A stretch of 64,000 nucleotides of DNA from an uncultured Mycoplasmatota bacterium (GTDB taxonomy: Bacteria; Bacillota_I; Bacilli_A; RF39; UBA660), in assembly GCA_900546745.1 (NCBI GenBank), contig URDT01000003.1:1-64000 (forward strand), in the 5' to 3' direction. Under the pieces are notes generated by a model that was given only the letters and a program-made list of their open reading frames with translations, did no database searches and had not been told where the DNA came from. Positions 1-8,911 of the stretch are shown here, one piece after another. The stretch's first letter is position 1. Each line of letters begins with the position of its first letter. A program made the translations under genes and the position numbers.

Positions 1-687
1 GTAAAACAGTTAAAAACACAAGTACAACAATCTAATCAAAATACAAGTAATATAGCAACATTACAAACAAAGCATGATAGTGATGTAACAAGTATATGGA
101 ATAAAGTAGGAACAGAAGATTTAAGTAGTATTAGTAATGGAAGTATTAGTAAAATATTAATCAATCAAAATAAGTTAATCAGTGGCTTAAATACTAATTT
201 GAATAATAAAGCGAATAGTAGTGATTTATCAAAATATGCTTTAGCTAGTCAATTAAATGTTTTAAATACAAAATTAGATGGAAAAGCTAACATATCACAT
301 AATCACGATGATCGATATTATACGGAATCAGAGGTAATTTCTTTGATAACAAATAATTCTGTAAAATCAGTTATAGTAGAAACATCGGGTGTAGCATCAA
401 CAGAATGTAATGATAGTACTAAATTTGGTATGTATAAATACTTTGGTTATACAGATGGTACAGCTGTAAGAGATAAATATAATGAGTTAGCAAATGCCGG
501 TCATAAAATTTTAGGTGGTGCGATTGTTAGAGGTGGCTTAACAGATAGTCAAACGTATGGTAACAGTGCTTCTCATGATGCTATTACAGCAGGATATAAT
601 AGATATGGAGAAGTTCCATATCAAATAGCATTTTATTCTGCGGCATATCAAACAATCCGATATGATATTGTAATTTACTATATATAA
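1..687 (+). CDS. Phage tail fibre-like protein, C-terminal part (5' end outside window)
   Basis: The reading frame is open from base 1 to the TAA at 685-687, so the gene starts upstream of the window and at least 228 residues are seen. The upstream part is rich in Asn, Thr, Ser and Gln with coiled-coil-like spacing. A HNHDDRYYTESEV motif lies near residue 99; this is a common element of phage tail fibre and appendage proteins, where it precedes the distal domain. The last 100 residues have no domain I recognise. An internal ATG at 199 is not the likely start because the frame continues upstream without a stop. It probably marks the end of a prophage or prophage remnant to the left. The motif is seen directly; the phage origin is inferred. 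Confidence 0.7.
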   Translation, partial: VKQLKTQVQQSNQNTSNIATLQTKHDSDVTSIWNKVGTEDLSSISNGSISKILINQNKLISGLNTNLNNKANSSDLSKYALASQLNVLNTKLDGKANISHNHDDRYYTESEVISLITNNSVKSVIVETSGVASTECNDSTKFGMYKYFGYTDGTAVRDKYNELANAGHKILGGAIVRGGLTDSQTYGNSASHDAITAGYNRYGEVPYQIAFYSAAYQTIRYDIVIYYI

Positions 688-715
688 AAAGGTACTTTTA
701 TGAAAGTGCCTTTTT
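686..715. terminator. Bidirectional intrinsic terminator
   Basis: A hairpin AAAAAGGTACTTT / AAAGTGCCTTTTT with a TATG loop directly follows the tail-fibre stop codon. It has a T run on both strands, so it can also end the convergent YigZ-family gene. Confidence 0.85.
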
Positions 716-1298
716 ATATGATTAATTTGTCTGTTTTGCTCATAGATATAGTAATATTGGATAGTTTTTCAAAAATATTTTGATATTCATTACATGGAAT
801 ATAGAGTGTGTATTCTATTGTCTCATGAAATTGTTTTGTTAAAATATTATAGTCTTTTAAGTAATAATCAATATATTTTTGATTTTGATAAGAAAATTCA
901 ATTTTAGTTAAAAAACATTCCTTTAAATCATAAATATCAGCTAATTCTAAACAATTTGTTACTGATTTTGTATAGGCTCTTACAAGTCCACCAGCTCCTA
1001 ATTTAATACCGCCAAAATAACGAATTACAACACATAAAATATAATTTAATTGATTATTGTCTAATACATTTAAAATGGGAAGCCCAGCTGTTCCACTTGG
1101 TTCACCATCATCACTAAAACGTTTAATATTATCAATGATATATGCGTAGCAGTAGTGTGTTGCGTTAGGATACTGAATTTTTAATTTATTTAATATAGGT
1201 TCTATTTCGTTGTTAGAATGAACTTTTATCATTTTAGTAATAAACTTTGATTTTTGAATTAAATAGATAGATTCTACATTTTGATTAATTGATTTCAT
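714..1298 (-). CDS. YigZ/IMPACT family protein
   Basis: The 194-residue product matches the YigZ (UPF0029, IMPACT) family in length and signature. Visible family segments are the FSDDGEPSGTAG block near residues 61-72 and the VIRYFGGIKLGAGGLVRAY block near residues 91-109. The family has an RNase-PH/EF-G-like fold; its bacterial role is poorly defined, with links to translation control in the eukaryotic homologue. I chose the ATG at 1298 because GGTGA lies about five bases before it, the usual spacing in this genome; an ATG four codons upstream has no such site. It is monocistronic and faces the tail-fibre remnant. The family call is firm, the function is not. Confidence 0.92.
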   Translation of the reverse strand: MKSINQNVESIYLIQKSKFITKMIKVHSNNEIEPILNKLKIQYPNATHYCYAYIIDNIKRFSDDGEPSGTAGLPILNVLDNNQLNYILCVVIRYFGGIKLGAGGLVRAYTKSVTNCLELADIYDLKECFLTKIEFSYQNQKYIDYYLKDYNILTKQFHETIEYTLYIPCNEYQNIFEKLSNITISMSKTDKLII

Positions 1299-1378
1299 AA
1301 AAATCACCATACAAATTATAACGTATTCCTTTATTTTTTACAATTCTATTGTATAATATAAGTATGGTAGGTGAGAAA

Positions 1379-1924
1379 ATGATATATGAAGAAAGAACTT
1401 TTATAACAGAACAACAAATTATGCAATTATTAGATTATTTTGAAAAAAATGCCTCTCAAAAAAGAGAAGAAAAACAAGTTATTTACGATTATCATACAGA
1501 AGGAAATTTTAGATTAATTAAAACTAAAAATTATGTTAAAATAGACTTTAAGCCAAATAGTGCGATTGAAAAAGAAAATCAAGTTTATATTACGAAACAA
1601 TATGAAAATGATCTAACAAATATTTTTACAAAAATTGGATTATCTATTGATTTAAAACGTTTCCGTATTCGTCATCAATATATATATCATCATTTATTTA
1701 TTTCAATTGATGATAATATTAAAACAGGAAATGTATTTCGAATTAAATTTCATTATGAAACTGAACTAGAAAAAGCCACAAAATTGGAAGAACTATCTAG
1801 AATTTTTCAAGAACTTTCTATTGAAAAAACAGATATTTCAAAGTTTGAAGAATTATATGCGAAATATAGAATGGATTGGTATGATTTAACAAAAGATATT
1901 GATGAACAAGAATTTTTAAAATAA
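1379..1924 (+). CDS. Possible CYTH-like domain protein
   Basis: The 181-residue product has no signal or membrane segment. It begins with an EERTFIT strand, then a helix, and has alternating basic positions (FRLIKTKNYVKIDF, KRFRIRHQY) and a late acidic helix. This pattern recalls CYTH/triphosphate-tunnel proteins, which bind triphosphates with paired basic residues, but the canonical ExExK start is only loosely matched, so this is a weak assignment. The start is the ATG preceded by AGGTGAG three bases upstream; an earlier in-frame start at 1349 has no site. It ends 12 bases before uvrC, so the two probably share a transcript from a TATAAT-containing promoter just upstream. Confidence 0.6.
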   Translation: MIYEERTFITEQQIMQLLDYFEKNASQKREEKQVIYDYHTEGNFRLIKTKNYVKIDFKPNSAIEKENQVYITKQYENDLTNIFTKIGLSIDLKRFRIRHQYIYHHLFISIDDNIKTGNVFRIKFHYETELEKATKLEELSRIFQELSIEKTDISKFEELYAKYRMDWYDLTKDIDEQEFLK

Positions 1925-1936
1925 AAGGTGATTACT

Positions 1937-3700
1937 ATGGATTATATTAAGCAAAAATTATCGTTAGTTCCTAATAAACCAGGATGCTATCAAATGAAAA
2001 ATAAAGATGGTGTTATTATTTATGTAGGAAAAGCTAAAAAATTAAAGAATCGACTATCTTCTTACTTTAGAGGAACTCATACTGGTAAAACAGCTAGATT
2101 AGTAAGTGAAATTACTGATTTTGAATATGTTGTTGTTGGTAGTGAAAAGGAGTCTTTAATTTTAGAAAATAATTTAATAAAGAAATATGATCCTAAGTAT
2201 AATATATTACTTCGTGATGATAAAAGTTATCCTTATATTGAATTGACCGAAGAAAAAATTCCAAGATTATTAATTGTAAGAAATCTACATAAAAAAGGCC
2301 ATGGAAAGTTATATGGCCCTTATCCTAATGTAACGGCAGCTAGAAACACTGTTAACTTATTAAACAGAATGTATCCTTTGAGAAAATGTAAAAATTTTGC
2401 GAAAAAACCTTGTCTTTATTATCATATAGGTGAATGTTTAGGTTATTGTGCGAATGAAGTAGATCAAAACAAAATTCAACAAATGAAAAAAGATATTACA
2501 ACATTTCTAAAAGGAGATTATTCATTAATTACAAAAAAACTAGAAGAAGAAATGTATTTACAAAGTGAAAAAATGAATTATGAAAAAGCTTTAGAACTTA
2601 AGGAACTTCGAGATTATATCCAGGTTACTTTAGATAAACAGAAAGTAGAAATTAGAGATGATATTGATCGAGACATTTTTGGATTTTACACAAATAAGGG
2701 ATATTTATCTATTCAAATATTTTTTATTCGAGCAGGAAAAATTATAGAACGACATTCTAAAATTATTCCTTTAATTGATGATGTTTCTTCAGAATTAACT
2801 CGTTATATTGTTAATGTTTATCAAAATAATTTTATTTTACCAAAAGAGATATTAGTTCCTGATATTGTTGATTCAGAGTTAATTAGTAGTTATTTAAATG
2901 TTGCTGTAAGAATACCAATACGAGGTGAAAAATTAAGATTGATTGAGATGGCTAATAAAAATGCTTCTATCACTTTAGAAAATGAATTTGAGTTAATTGA
3001 AAGAGATGAAAATAGAACTTATGTTGCAAATCAAGAATTAAAACAAGTTCTCCAATTACCTTCTTTAGAGAGAATAGAATTGTTTGATAATTCTCATTTG
3101 TTTGGAACATATAGTGTTAGTGGAATGGTTGTTTTTATTGATGGGAAACCAGCTAAAAATGAATATCGCAAGTATAAAATAAAAGTAGATACCAATGATG
3201 AATATGGTATGATGAAAGAGGTAATTTATCGAAGATATTTTAGAGTCTTGAAAGATCATTTAAGACAACCAGATTTAATCGTTGTAGATGGTGGAATTGG
3301 TCAGATTCATATTGCTCGTGAAATTATCCATAGCTTAGGTCTTTCTATTACTATAGTAGGTTTAAAGAAGGATGATCATCATGCAACTAATAGTTTGCTT
3401 GCTTTTGATCCAATTGTAGAAGTCCCTATTGATAAAAAAAGTAATTTGTTTTATTTTTTGGAGAGAATGCAAGATGAAGTACACAATTTTACAATTCATT
3501 ATCACCAACAACTTCGTAGTAAAGGATCATTGAGTAGTATCTTAGATCAAGTAGAAGGAATTGGAACTGTAAGAAGACAAGAATTATTGAAAAAATATAA
3601 AACTATTTCTAAAATGAAAGAGTTAACAGTAGAGGATTTATCAAGTATTTTACCTGAAACTGTTGCTTCAAATTTAGTAGAATTTTTAAAAAATTATTAA
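1937..3700 (+). CDS. uvrC: Excinuclease ABC subunit C
   Basis: UvrC makes the two incisions around DNA lesions in the UvrABC repair complex. The 587-residue length is normal. The N-terminal GIY-YIG nuclease domain is visible (KPGCYQ, then YVGKAKKLKNRL), followed by the Cys-rich segment, a UVR motif (SEKMNYEKALELKELRD), the RNase H-like 5' nuclease domain starting at DNSHLFG, and a C-terminal helix-hairpin-helix (VEGIGTVRRQELLKK). The chosen ATG follows AGGTGA by five bases; the GTG at 1928 is part of that site. It lies 12 bases after the preceding gene. Confidence 0.98.
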   Translation: MDYIKQKLSLVPNKPGCYQMKNKDGVIIYVGKAKKLKNRLSSYFRGTHTGKTARLVSEITDFEYVVVGSEKESLILENNLIKKYDPKYNILLRDDKSYPYIELTEEKIPRLLIVRNLHKKGHGKLYGPYPNVTAARNTVNLLNRMYPLRKCKNFAKKPCLYYHIGECLGYCANEVDQNKIQQMKKDITTFLKGDYSLITKKLEEEMYLQSEKMNYEKALELKELRDYIQVTLDKQKVEIRDDIDRDIFGFYTNKGYLSIQIFFIRAGKIIERHSKIIPLIDDVSSELTRYIVNVYQNNFILPKEILVPDIVDSELISSYLNVAVRIPIRGEKLRLIEMANKNASITLENEFELIERDENRTYVANQELKQVLQLPSLERIELFDNSHLFGTYSVSGMVVFIDGKPAKNEYRKYKIKVDTNDEYGMMKEVIYRRYFRVLKDHLRQPDLIVVDGGIGQIHIAREIIHSLGLSITIVGLKKDDHHATNSLLAFDPIVEVPIDKKSNLFYFLERMQDEVHNFTIHYHQQLRSKGSLSSILDQVEGIGTVRRQELLKKYKTISKMKELTVEDLSSILPETVASNLVEFLKNY

Positions 3701-3758
3701 AAAGACTCGTATTTTTTTTAAAGTATGTTATAATATACGTCAATAAGGGGGAGTATAT

Positions 3759-4157
3759 ATGAAAATTAAGGATCCAAAGAAGATTAATATTATGATTAAT
3801 GGTGATGAAAGTGACCGTGAAGAAATTATCTATAATAATATTATTTCCAATTTGAATTTAACGACTGAGGAGCAATTAGCTTACCTAAAAAATAGAAACT
3901 TAATTTTAGAATTAGAATTAAAAAATAGAAGATTAACGGCATTGTTAAGTTTTATCAGTTTAGTAGGAATTACTCTTGGAATTATTTTATTAATTCAAAA
4001 TATTTATTTTTTAGGGATATTATTTATCTTAGTTACTTTTATTGGAGTTATTACGAGATTTTATTTAATGTATAAGAATATGATAGAAAGTAATAAACAT
4101 TCTGAATTTGAGAAAATTGAACAATTAAAAAAATTATTGGAAGAACGTTTAAAATAA
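3759..4157 (+). CDS. Small two-helix membrane protein, unknown
   Basis: The 132-residue protein has a hydrophilic N-terminal half with a short coiled-coil-like helix (around residues 38-60), then two adjacent membrane helices (roughly residues 61-83 and 87-108), and a charged C-terminal helix. I do not recognise the family. A strong GGGGGAG site precedes the ATG and an intrinsic terminator follows immediately, so it is a single-gene transcript; a TATAAT-like box lies in the 58-base gap after uvrC. Confidence 0.8.
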   Translation: MKIKDPKKINIMINGDESDREEIIYNNIISNLNLTTEEQLAYLKNRNLILELELKNRRLTALLSFISLVGITLGIILLIQNIYFLGILFILVTFIGVITRFYLMYKNMIESNKHSEFEKIEQLKKLLEERLK

Positions 4158-4184
4158 AAAAATCTTGATTTTCAAGATTTTTTT
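4157..4184 (+). terminator. Intrinsic terminator
   Basis: AAAATCTTGA / TCAAGATTTT hairpin followed by a run of seven T, overlapping the stop of the two-helix membrane protein. Confidence 0.85.
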
Positions 4185-4225
4185 ATTGCTTTTTTGATTA
4201 TTATATTTTTTTATTAAAGTTTTTA

Positions 4226-4665
4226 CTATATTTTTTTATTAGAATCTACAAGTGTTTGATATTCATTTCTAACAATGCCATAATCGGTTAGACATCTTTC
4301 ACCAAATCCCATATTACCAGATTCGATAATTAATTTACCTTTAAATTCTCTAGAGTGTCCTGTTCCTATCTTTCCACATTTTACGCATTTACATACCCAT
4401 TTTTGTCTTCCTTAAAATCTATCAGAATCATCTTCTAAAAAATACCATAAAGGATGTTCACAAGTTGATTGATAAAGTAGGGAATATTCATCTCTTAGAC
4501 GTGCATATCTTTTTGATAACATAGATAAGTCGGTTTCTAATTTTTTATATTTTTTAATACAGGTTTATCTTCTAACACTTTTGTTTCTTCTAAGATATTA
4601 TGATATTTAGTTTCACATTCATTAATCGCTATTTCGTATTCTTTTAGTATTGAGTTTTCTTTCAT
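4226..4665 (-). pseudogene. Decayed zinc-ribbon protein gene
   Basis: On the minus strand an ATG opens a frame starting MKENSILKEYEIAINECE. It runs into a stop in an A-rich tract near 4547. One base of shift restores a frame that continues with KLETDLSMLSKRYARLRDEY, then meets a TAA after EDDSDRF, and goes on as GRQKWVCKCVKCGKIGTGH to a final TAG. The joined product would be about 145 residues, with an N-terminal coiled coil and a zinc-ribbon-like CKCVKC segment with a later Cys. Two separate lesions point to a pseudogene. The rest of the 600-base interval between neighbouring genes is AT-rich and shows no other gene. Confidence 0.65.
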
Positions 4666-4789
4666 GTATTAAAGCCTTCTTTCTTTTATCATTTTTTTAA
4701 ATTTATTAATACATAAATTTAAAAAATATAAGAAAAAGGATAAATTGACTATATTTTATGATATTATTGTAAGTAGATGGAGCTGAGTT

Positions 4790-5911
4790 ATGAAAAAGAA
4801 TAAAGTTTTAATTGTATGTATATTATTTGTTTTACTATTAGTAATTGGTGATATTTTATTATTTAAAAAAAATAAAATTAGTGATCCAAAAAAGGATAAT
4901 TCTATCACTGATAATGTAACAAAAGAAGAAAATAATACTATTAATCATAATATTATGTCTATTGTTAAAGAGTCTAATAATAAAATATATGCTTTAACGT
5001 ATAGTGGCGATGCTATTGAATTAATGGATATATCTGAATATAATGGTGGTGTTGTATCTACTTATGATAATGGAAAATTATATTTATACTTATACAAATA
5101 TGCAGCAGGAAAAACAAATACTCAAACGGGAGAAGTAGTTCAAGAATCTAAAGACAATAATATATTGGGATATATTGATTTAACTACTAATAATTATAAA
5201 TTTACAAAATTAGCTGATGTTAAAACAAAAGGTAGTCCTGAGTCAATTGCTATAGTTGGTGGTATTATTTATATTTCATCATCTGCCTATGATGAAATAT
5301 ATAAATATAACATTGACACCAAAGAATTTACTACTTTAAGTGATTTCGATTTTAGTGGGAAAACAGGAGTTCAATTATATACTATTTCGAATAGCAAGCT
5401 GGGTTATTCAACTGCTGGCACTACTAATGAATCACCATCTATTGGTATAATAGATATTAAAAATGGTTCTAAAAAGATGATTTCTTCAAATGCTAGTTTT
5501 GAATATGTATATAATGACAAGATTATTTATGTACAATACGATACTTTAAACAATTATTCAAAATGGAAATACTATGAATACAATGTAAAAGATGGTAGTT
5601 CTAGACAAATCAGTGATAGTACAAGTTCTATCACTGGCGTTGATGATTCGTTTATAGTTCCTATTGATAACTATTATGTTTATGTAAATGAAAATACTTT
5701 AAATAAATATTCAAATGAAAAAAGTGAAAAAATATATGAGTTTGATGGCCCAATTGATAGTATAAATTTAATTTCTAGAGATAAATTGAGTATTGTATAT
5801 AGTGTGGATATGAATATCGAAGCAAAATACGGTATTTTTGATTTGAATTCATTAACATTTAATGAGAATCAAAATGATATTTCTTATTCAAAAATATTAT
5901 ATTTAAAATAG
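4790..5911 (+). CDS. Membrane-anchored extracellular protein, propeller-like
   Basis: The 373-residue product starts with KK and an uncleaved-looking hydrophobic anchor (residues 5-25) without a lipobox Cys, followed by a Lys/Asp/Asn-rich linker. The remainder consists of repeated short beta-rich units with YxYN(I/V)DTKE-type turns, such as IYKYNIDTKEF and YYEYNVKDGSS, which suggests a beta-propeller of the DUF5050 or WD/Kelch style. It is probably exposed on the cell surface. A GGAG site precedes the ATG. No enzyme motif is seen and its neighbours give no pathway. Localisation is well supported; fold is inferred. Confidence 0.75.
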   Translation: MKKNKVLIVCILFVLLLVIGDILLFKKNKISDPKKDNSITDNVTKEENNTINHNIMSIVKESNNKIYALTYSGDAIELMDISEYNGGVVSTYDNGKLYLYLYKYAAGKTNTQTGEVVQESKDNNILGYIDLTTNNYKFTKLADVKTKGSPESIAIVGGIIYISSSAYDEIYKYNIDTKEFTTLSDFDFSGKTGVQLYTISNSKLGYSTAGTTNESPSIGIIDIKNGSKKMISSNASFEYVYNDKIIYVQYDTLNNYSKWKYYEYNVKDGSSRQISDSTSSITGVDDSFIVPIDNYYVYVNENTLNKYSNEKSEKIYEFDGPIDSINLISRDKLSIVYSVDMNIEAKYGIFDLNSLTFNENQNDISYSKILYLK

Positions 5912-5989
5912 GTGTAAGAGACGGTTAGATTATGATATGAAAATCGTCTTTTTATTTTTTATTCTAAATTCAATATTTGAAAATTATAT

Positions 5990-6018
5990 AAAAAAAGCAA
6001 TCTTACGAAATTGCTTTA
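5990..6018 (-). terminator. Intrinsic terminator (minus strand)
   Basis: AAGCAAT / ATTGCTT hairpin with a run of A on its left, which reads as a T run on the minus strand; it lies just past the stop of the gene at 6049-6660. Confidence 0.75.
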
Positions 6019-6048
6019 AAAAATTGGGGTAGGTAACGTAGATTAAAA

Positions 6049-6660
6049 CTATTTTTTTATATATGGATTTGCGGCATAATATAAACTTTTTTGTCTCATA
6101 ATCTCATTTTGATCCAATTGTGCACTAATTTCTTTTTTTAAATTTGTCATATTTTTATTATAATTAATATTACAAATATAATGTAAAATATAAGAATCAA
6201 CCATTGATAATTGTTCATAATTTCCTTGATCTTGTTTTATTTTATTACTTAATTGTTCCTTTGGAACTTTGCTTAACCTAGCTATTTCTTGCTTTGCATA
6301 CTGTAGTTCTTCTAACGTTAGTTTACTTAACATTAAATTTTCAATGGATTCATGACTCATATAATCATATACCTTCATAGCATTATCTTCAGAACATTCA
6401 TTTGTACCATATATTTTGAATAATCTAGCAAAAATTTTATTTTTACTATATCTACTAGCTTCTTCAAGTTCTTCATATGATAATTCTGATACTTTTTTAG
6501 AATCAAAATATTGTATTCTTTCTTTTTCAAATTCTGGTTCATAAGATAACCATTTGCTCCATTCGATATTAGGTTGAATATTTTTAAACCCATCTCCACA
6601 AATAATTGTTCCACCTGATTTTATTATTTCTTTGGCTAAAATTTTACTCAAATTGCTCAT
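6049..6660 (-). CDS. Hypothetical protein, 203 aa
   Basis: I do not recognise this protein. It is soluble and mostly alpha-helical by composition, with paired helices around LSYEELEEASRYSKNK and LTLEELQYAKQEIARLSK that look like related repeats. There is no signal peptide or membrane segment. AGGAGG stands seven bases before the ATG at 6660. It is followed by its own terminator and lies about 100 bases downstream of the kinase-like gene on the same strand, so the two may be cotranscribed. Confidence 0.75.
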   Translation of the reverse strand: MSNLSKILAKEIIKSGGTIICGDGFKNIQPNIEWSKWLSYEPEFEKERIQYFDSKKVSELSYEELEEASRYSKNKIFARLFKIYGTNECSEDNAMKVYDYMSHESIENLMLSKLTLEELQYAKQEIARLSKVPKEQLSNKIKQDQGNYEQLSMVDSYILHYICNINYNKNMTNLKKEISAQLDQNEIMRQKSLYYAANPYIKK

Positions 6661-6762
6661 CAATAAACCTCCTAAAATATATAATTATTGTACATGAAAA
6701 GCTTTTATATTTCAATAATTATAGTACAAGTACTGCAGATATCATAATCATTATATGAAATA

Positions 6763-7479
6763 TTACTTTTTAAAAAGTTCTATAGGCTTTTTTACATATT
6801 TTAATTTTTTGGAAATTTCATGAACAACGTCTGTATTATTTGTTATTTCGATATTAACTAATTCAGTATCAATAAAAGATATAAATTTTCCATAATCTGG
6901 TTCGTTTTCTACAGAAAAAGAATTAATAAAAATACTTCTAAATAATTTTAGTAAATTCTTTTTGTTTAATGTAAATATAGAATCTTTAGAAGAGTCCATA
7001 GTATAAAATAAATCCGGATCTATTATTATAATACCGTCTTTTCCAATTATGGCGTTATCTCTTTTAATATCATCTGTACATATCATGTTTTCAGAAAATA
7101 TTTTAAATAGCATTTCTAATTCTTTAAAATTATCTAATATATAATCTTTGTGTTCAAATAATACATTTACTGAATTATCAGGGTAATATTTGGCTGTATA
7201 TGCATCGACAGAAGAGGGTAATATTTTCATTTTATTTTTTAATAATTCTATAAAATTAAAATTGCTATAAATATCAAATAACTCTACAAAATGAGGATTA
7301 TTTATATTTTTGAATATATCAAACATTTTTTCATTTATTCTAAAATTATGTGATATTTTTGGATAATACTTTTTAAATATTATTTCTTTATTATGTAATA
7401 CTTCTGCGCATCCACCATTTCCTAAAAATTCCATGGAACTTAAATCTATTTTTTTATAATTTCTATTATAATAGGGCAT
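6763..7479 (-). CDS. Divergent protein-kinase-like protein
   Basis: The 238-residue protein shows a reduced kinase fold. A glycine-rich loop (FLGNGGCAEVLHNK, near residues 18-31) is followed by IIFKKYYP, where a Lys could be the ATP-anchoring residue. A catalytic-loop-like CTDDIKRDNAII (near 133-144) has the D-x-K-x-x-N pattern, and IIIDPDLF has the place of DFG. The length is shorter than a full Hanks-type kinase and the usual HRD histidine is absent. It could also be a small-molecule phosphotransferase of the same fold. GGAGA precedes the ATG. The fold is reasonably supported; activity and substrate are unknown. Confidence 0.65.
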   Translation of the reverse strand: MPYYNRNYKKIDLSSMEFLGNGGCAEVLHNKEIIFKKYYPKISHNFRINEKMFDIFKNINNPHFVELFDIYSNFNFIELLKNKMKILPSSVDAYTAKYYPDNSVNVLFEHKDYILDNFKELEMLFKIFSENMICTDDIKRDNAIIGKDGIIIIDPDLFYTMDSSKDSIFTLNKKNLLKLFRSIFINSFSVENEPDYGKFISFIDTELVNIEITNNTDVVHEISKKLKYVKKPIELFKK

Positions 7480-7583
7480 AATATTTCTCCTTTGAAAAGT
7501 AAGGGTATTATAACAAATAAATATAGATATATCAATATTGTCTCACAAAAACATAAATGTTAAATATATTGGAATTTTTATTA

Positions 7584-7611
7584 ATAAAAAAACAGTCTTA
7601 TTTCAGACTGA
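7584..7611 (-). terminator. Terminator of the tRNA-Ile2/tRNA-Leu transcript
   Basis: CAGTCT / AGACTG hairpin with a TATTTC loop; on the minus strand it is followed by seven T. It lies just downstream of the two tRNA genes. Confidence 0.85.
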
Positions 7612-7651
7612 ATATTTAAAGTTTGATTTACTCAAACATATATATCAATAA

Positions 7652-7736
7652 TGGTGCGAGTGAAGGGACTTGAACCCCCACGCCGTAAGGCACTAGATCC
7701 TAAGTCTAGCGCGTCTGCCAATTTCGCCACACTCGC
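7652..7736 (-). tRNA. tRNA-Leu(TAG)
   Basis: The minus strand folds into a long-variable-arm tRNA of 85 nt with encoded CCA. The acceptor stem is GCGAGTG / CACTCGC, the anticodon stem CTAGA / TCTAG closes the loop CTTAGGA, giving anticodon TAG, and the T arm has GGTTCAAGTC. It lies six bases after tRNA-Ile2 in the same transcript. Confidence 0.96.
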
Positions 7737-7742
7737 AAGTAA

Positions 7743-7819
7743 TGGTGGACCCTGATGGACTCGAACCATCGACCGCCCGGTTATGAGCCGGATGCTCTAA
7801 CCAACTGAGCTAAGGGTCC
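7743..7819 (-). tRNA. tRNA with CAT anticodon, probably tRNA-Ile2
   Basis: The 77-nt minus-strand gene has acceptor GGACCCT, D arm AGCTCAGTTGGTTAGAGC, anticodon loop CTCATAA (anticodon CAT) and encoded CCA. The body closely resembles the Bacilli tRNA-Ile2 type, whose wobble C is changed to lysidine by TilS so that it reads AUA. Elongator tRNA-Met also carries CAT, so the isotype is inferred from recalled similarity and not proved. Confidence 0.93.
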
Positions 7820-7937
7820 GTCATTCAAGACTTCTATATCATAGCATAATAATTATGATTAATCAAGAATTAAAATTAAAAAAATATAAAAAGTAACAAA
7901 AATCTTTTACTTTATTATATTATAATAGGTGATTTTT

Positions 7938-8879
7938 ATGAATAATTTAATTGGAAATACTCCTATGATTCAAATAAAATATCGGTTTAATAATAAAATT
8001 GACTATGTAGATGCCAAGCTAGAATATTATAATCTTTCTGGTAGTATAAAAGATAGAGTAATATCTTATATCTTAGAGAAAGCAATATCGAGTGGTGAAT
8101 TACAACAAGGAATGCCTATTATTGAAGCAACTAGTGGAAATACAGGAATTTCTATAGCAGCAATAGGCGCTTATTACAAACACCCTGTCTATATATTTAT
8201 GCCAGACTTTGTGAGTGAGGAACGAAAAAAAATCATGGAACTTTATGGTGCTAAAGTAACTACCTTTTCTAAAGAAGAAGGTGGATTTCAAAAATGTATT
8301 GAAGAGGCTAAAAAGAAAACTTTAGAATTGAGAGGATATTCTACTAACCAATTTGATAATTATGATAATGTTTTAGCACATTACTTTACAACAGGAAAAG
8401 AAATTGCTTCTAAATTACCAAATATAGATTACTTTGTTTCTGGTATTGGTACAGGAGGAACTCTAATTGGAACAGGAAAATATTTAAAAGAACTTTATGG
8501 TACTAAAATAATTGCATTGGAACCTTCTACTATGGCAATATTAACGAATGGAATCCAGACAGGTCATAAAATAGAAGGAATAGGGGATGATTTTATTCCT
8601 AGTATTGTGGATCAAAGTATAATTGATGATGTAGTATTAATTCATGATGAAGATGCAATTAATATGGCTAGTAAAATAGCTCGTGAATTGGGGATTGGAG
8701 TTGGTATTTCATCTGGCGCTAATTTACTTGCTTCCATTTTAATCAATCATAATAATAAAGTTGTAACAGTATTTCCAGATGATAATAAAAAATATTTGAG
8801 TACCGATTTAAATCAAGACTATAGTCAAAAAAATATAGTGTCTAATGAAATCCAATTATTAGGTTATGAAATACTTTAG
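7938..8879 (+). CDS. Cysteine synthase family PLP enzyme
   Basis: The 313-residue protein belongs to the cysteine synthase/cystathionine beta-synthase branch of fold-type II PLP enzymes, which in CysK joins O-acetylserine and sulfide. The PLP lysine lies in SGSIKDR (near residues 33-39), the substrate loop in EATSGNTGI (near 65-73), and the phosphate-binding loop in GIGTGGTLIG (near 168-177). Length fits CysK. It is followed closely by cysS, which charges cysteine, so a link to cysteine supply is plausible. Exact substrate is not fixed by these motifs. The ATG has AGGTGA five bases upstream. Confidence 0.9.
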   Translation: MNNLIGNTPMIQIKYRFNNKIDYVDAKLEYYNLSGSIKDRVISYILEKAISSGELQQGMPIIEATSGNTGISIAAIGAYYKHPVYIFMPDFVSEERKKIMELYGAKVTTFSKEEGGFQKCIEEAKKKTLELRGYSTNQFDNYDNVLAHYFTTGKEIASKLPNIDYFVSGIGTGGTLIGTGKYLKELYGTKIIALEPSTMAILTNGIQTGHKIEGIGDDFIPSIVDQSIIDDVVLIHDEDAINMASKIARELGIGVGISSGANLLASILINHNNKVVTVFPDDNKKYLSTDLNQDYSQKNIVSNEIQLLGYEIL

Positions 8880-8911
8880 AATTATGATATAATGAACAAT
8901 AGGTGATGGAA

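Noticed and set aside
6375..6614. A 79-codon frame inside the minus-strand gene at 6049-6660
   Set aside because: Out-of-frame overlap within a better-supported gene.
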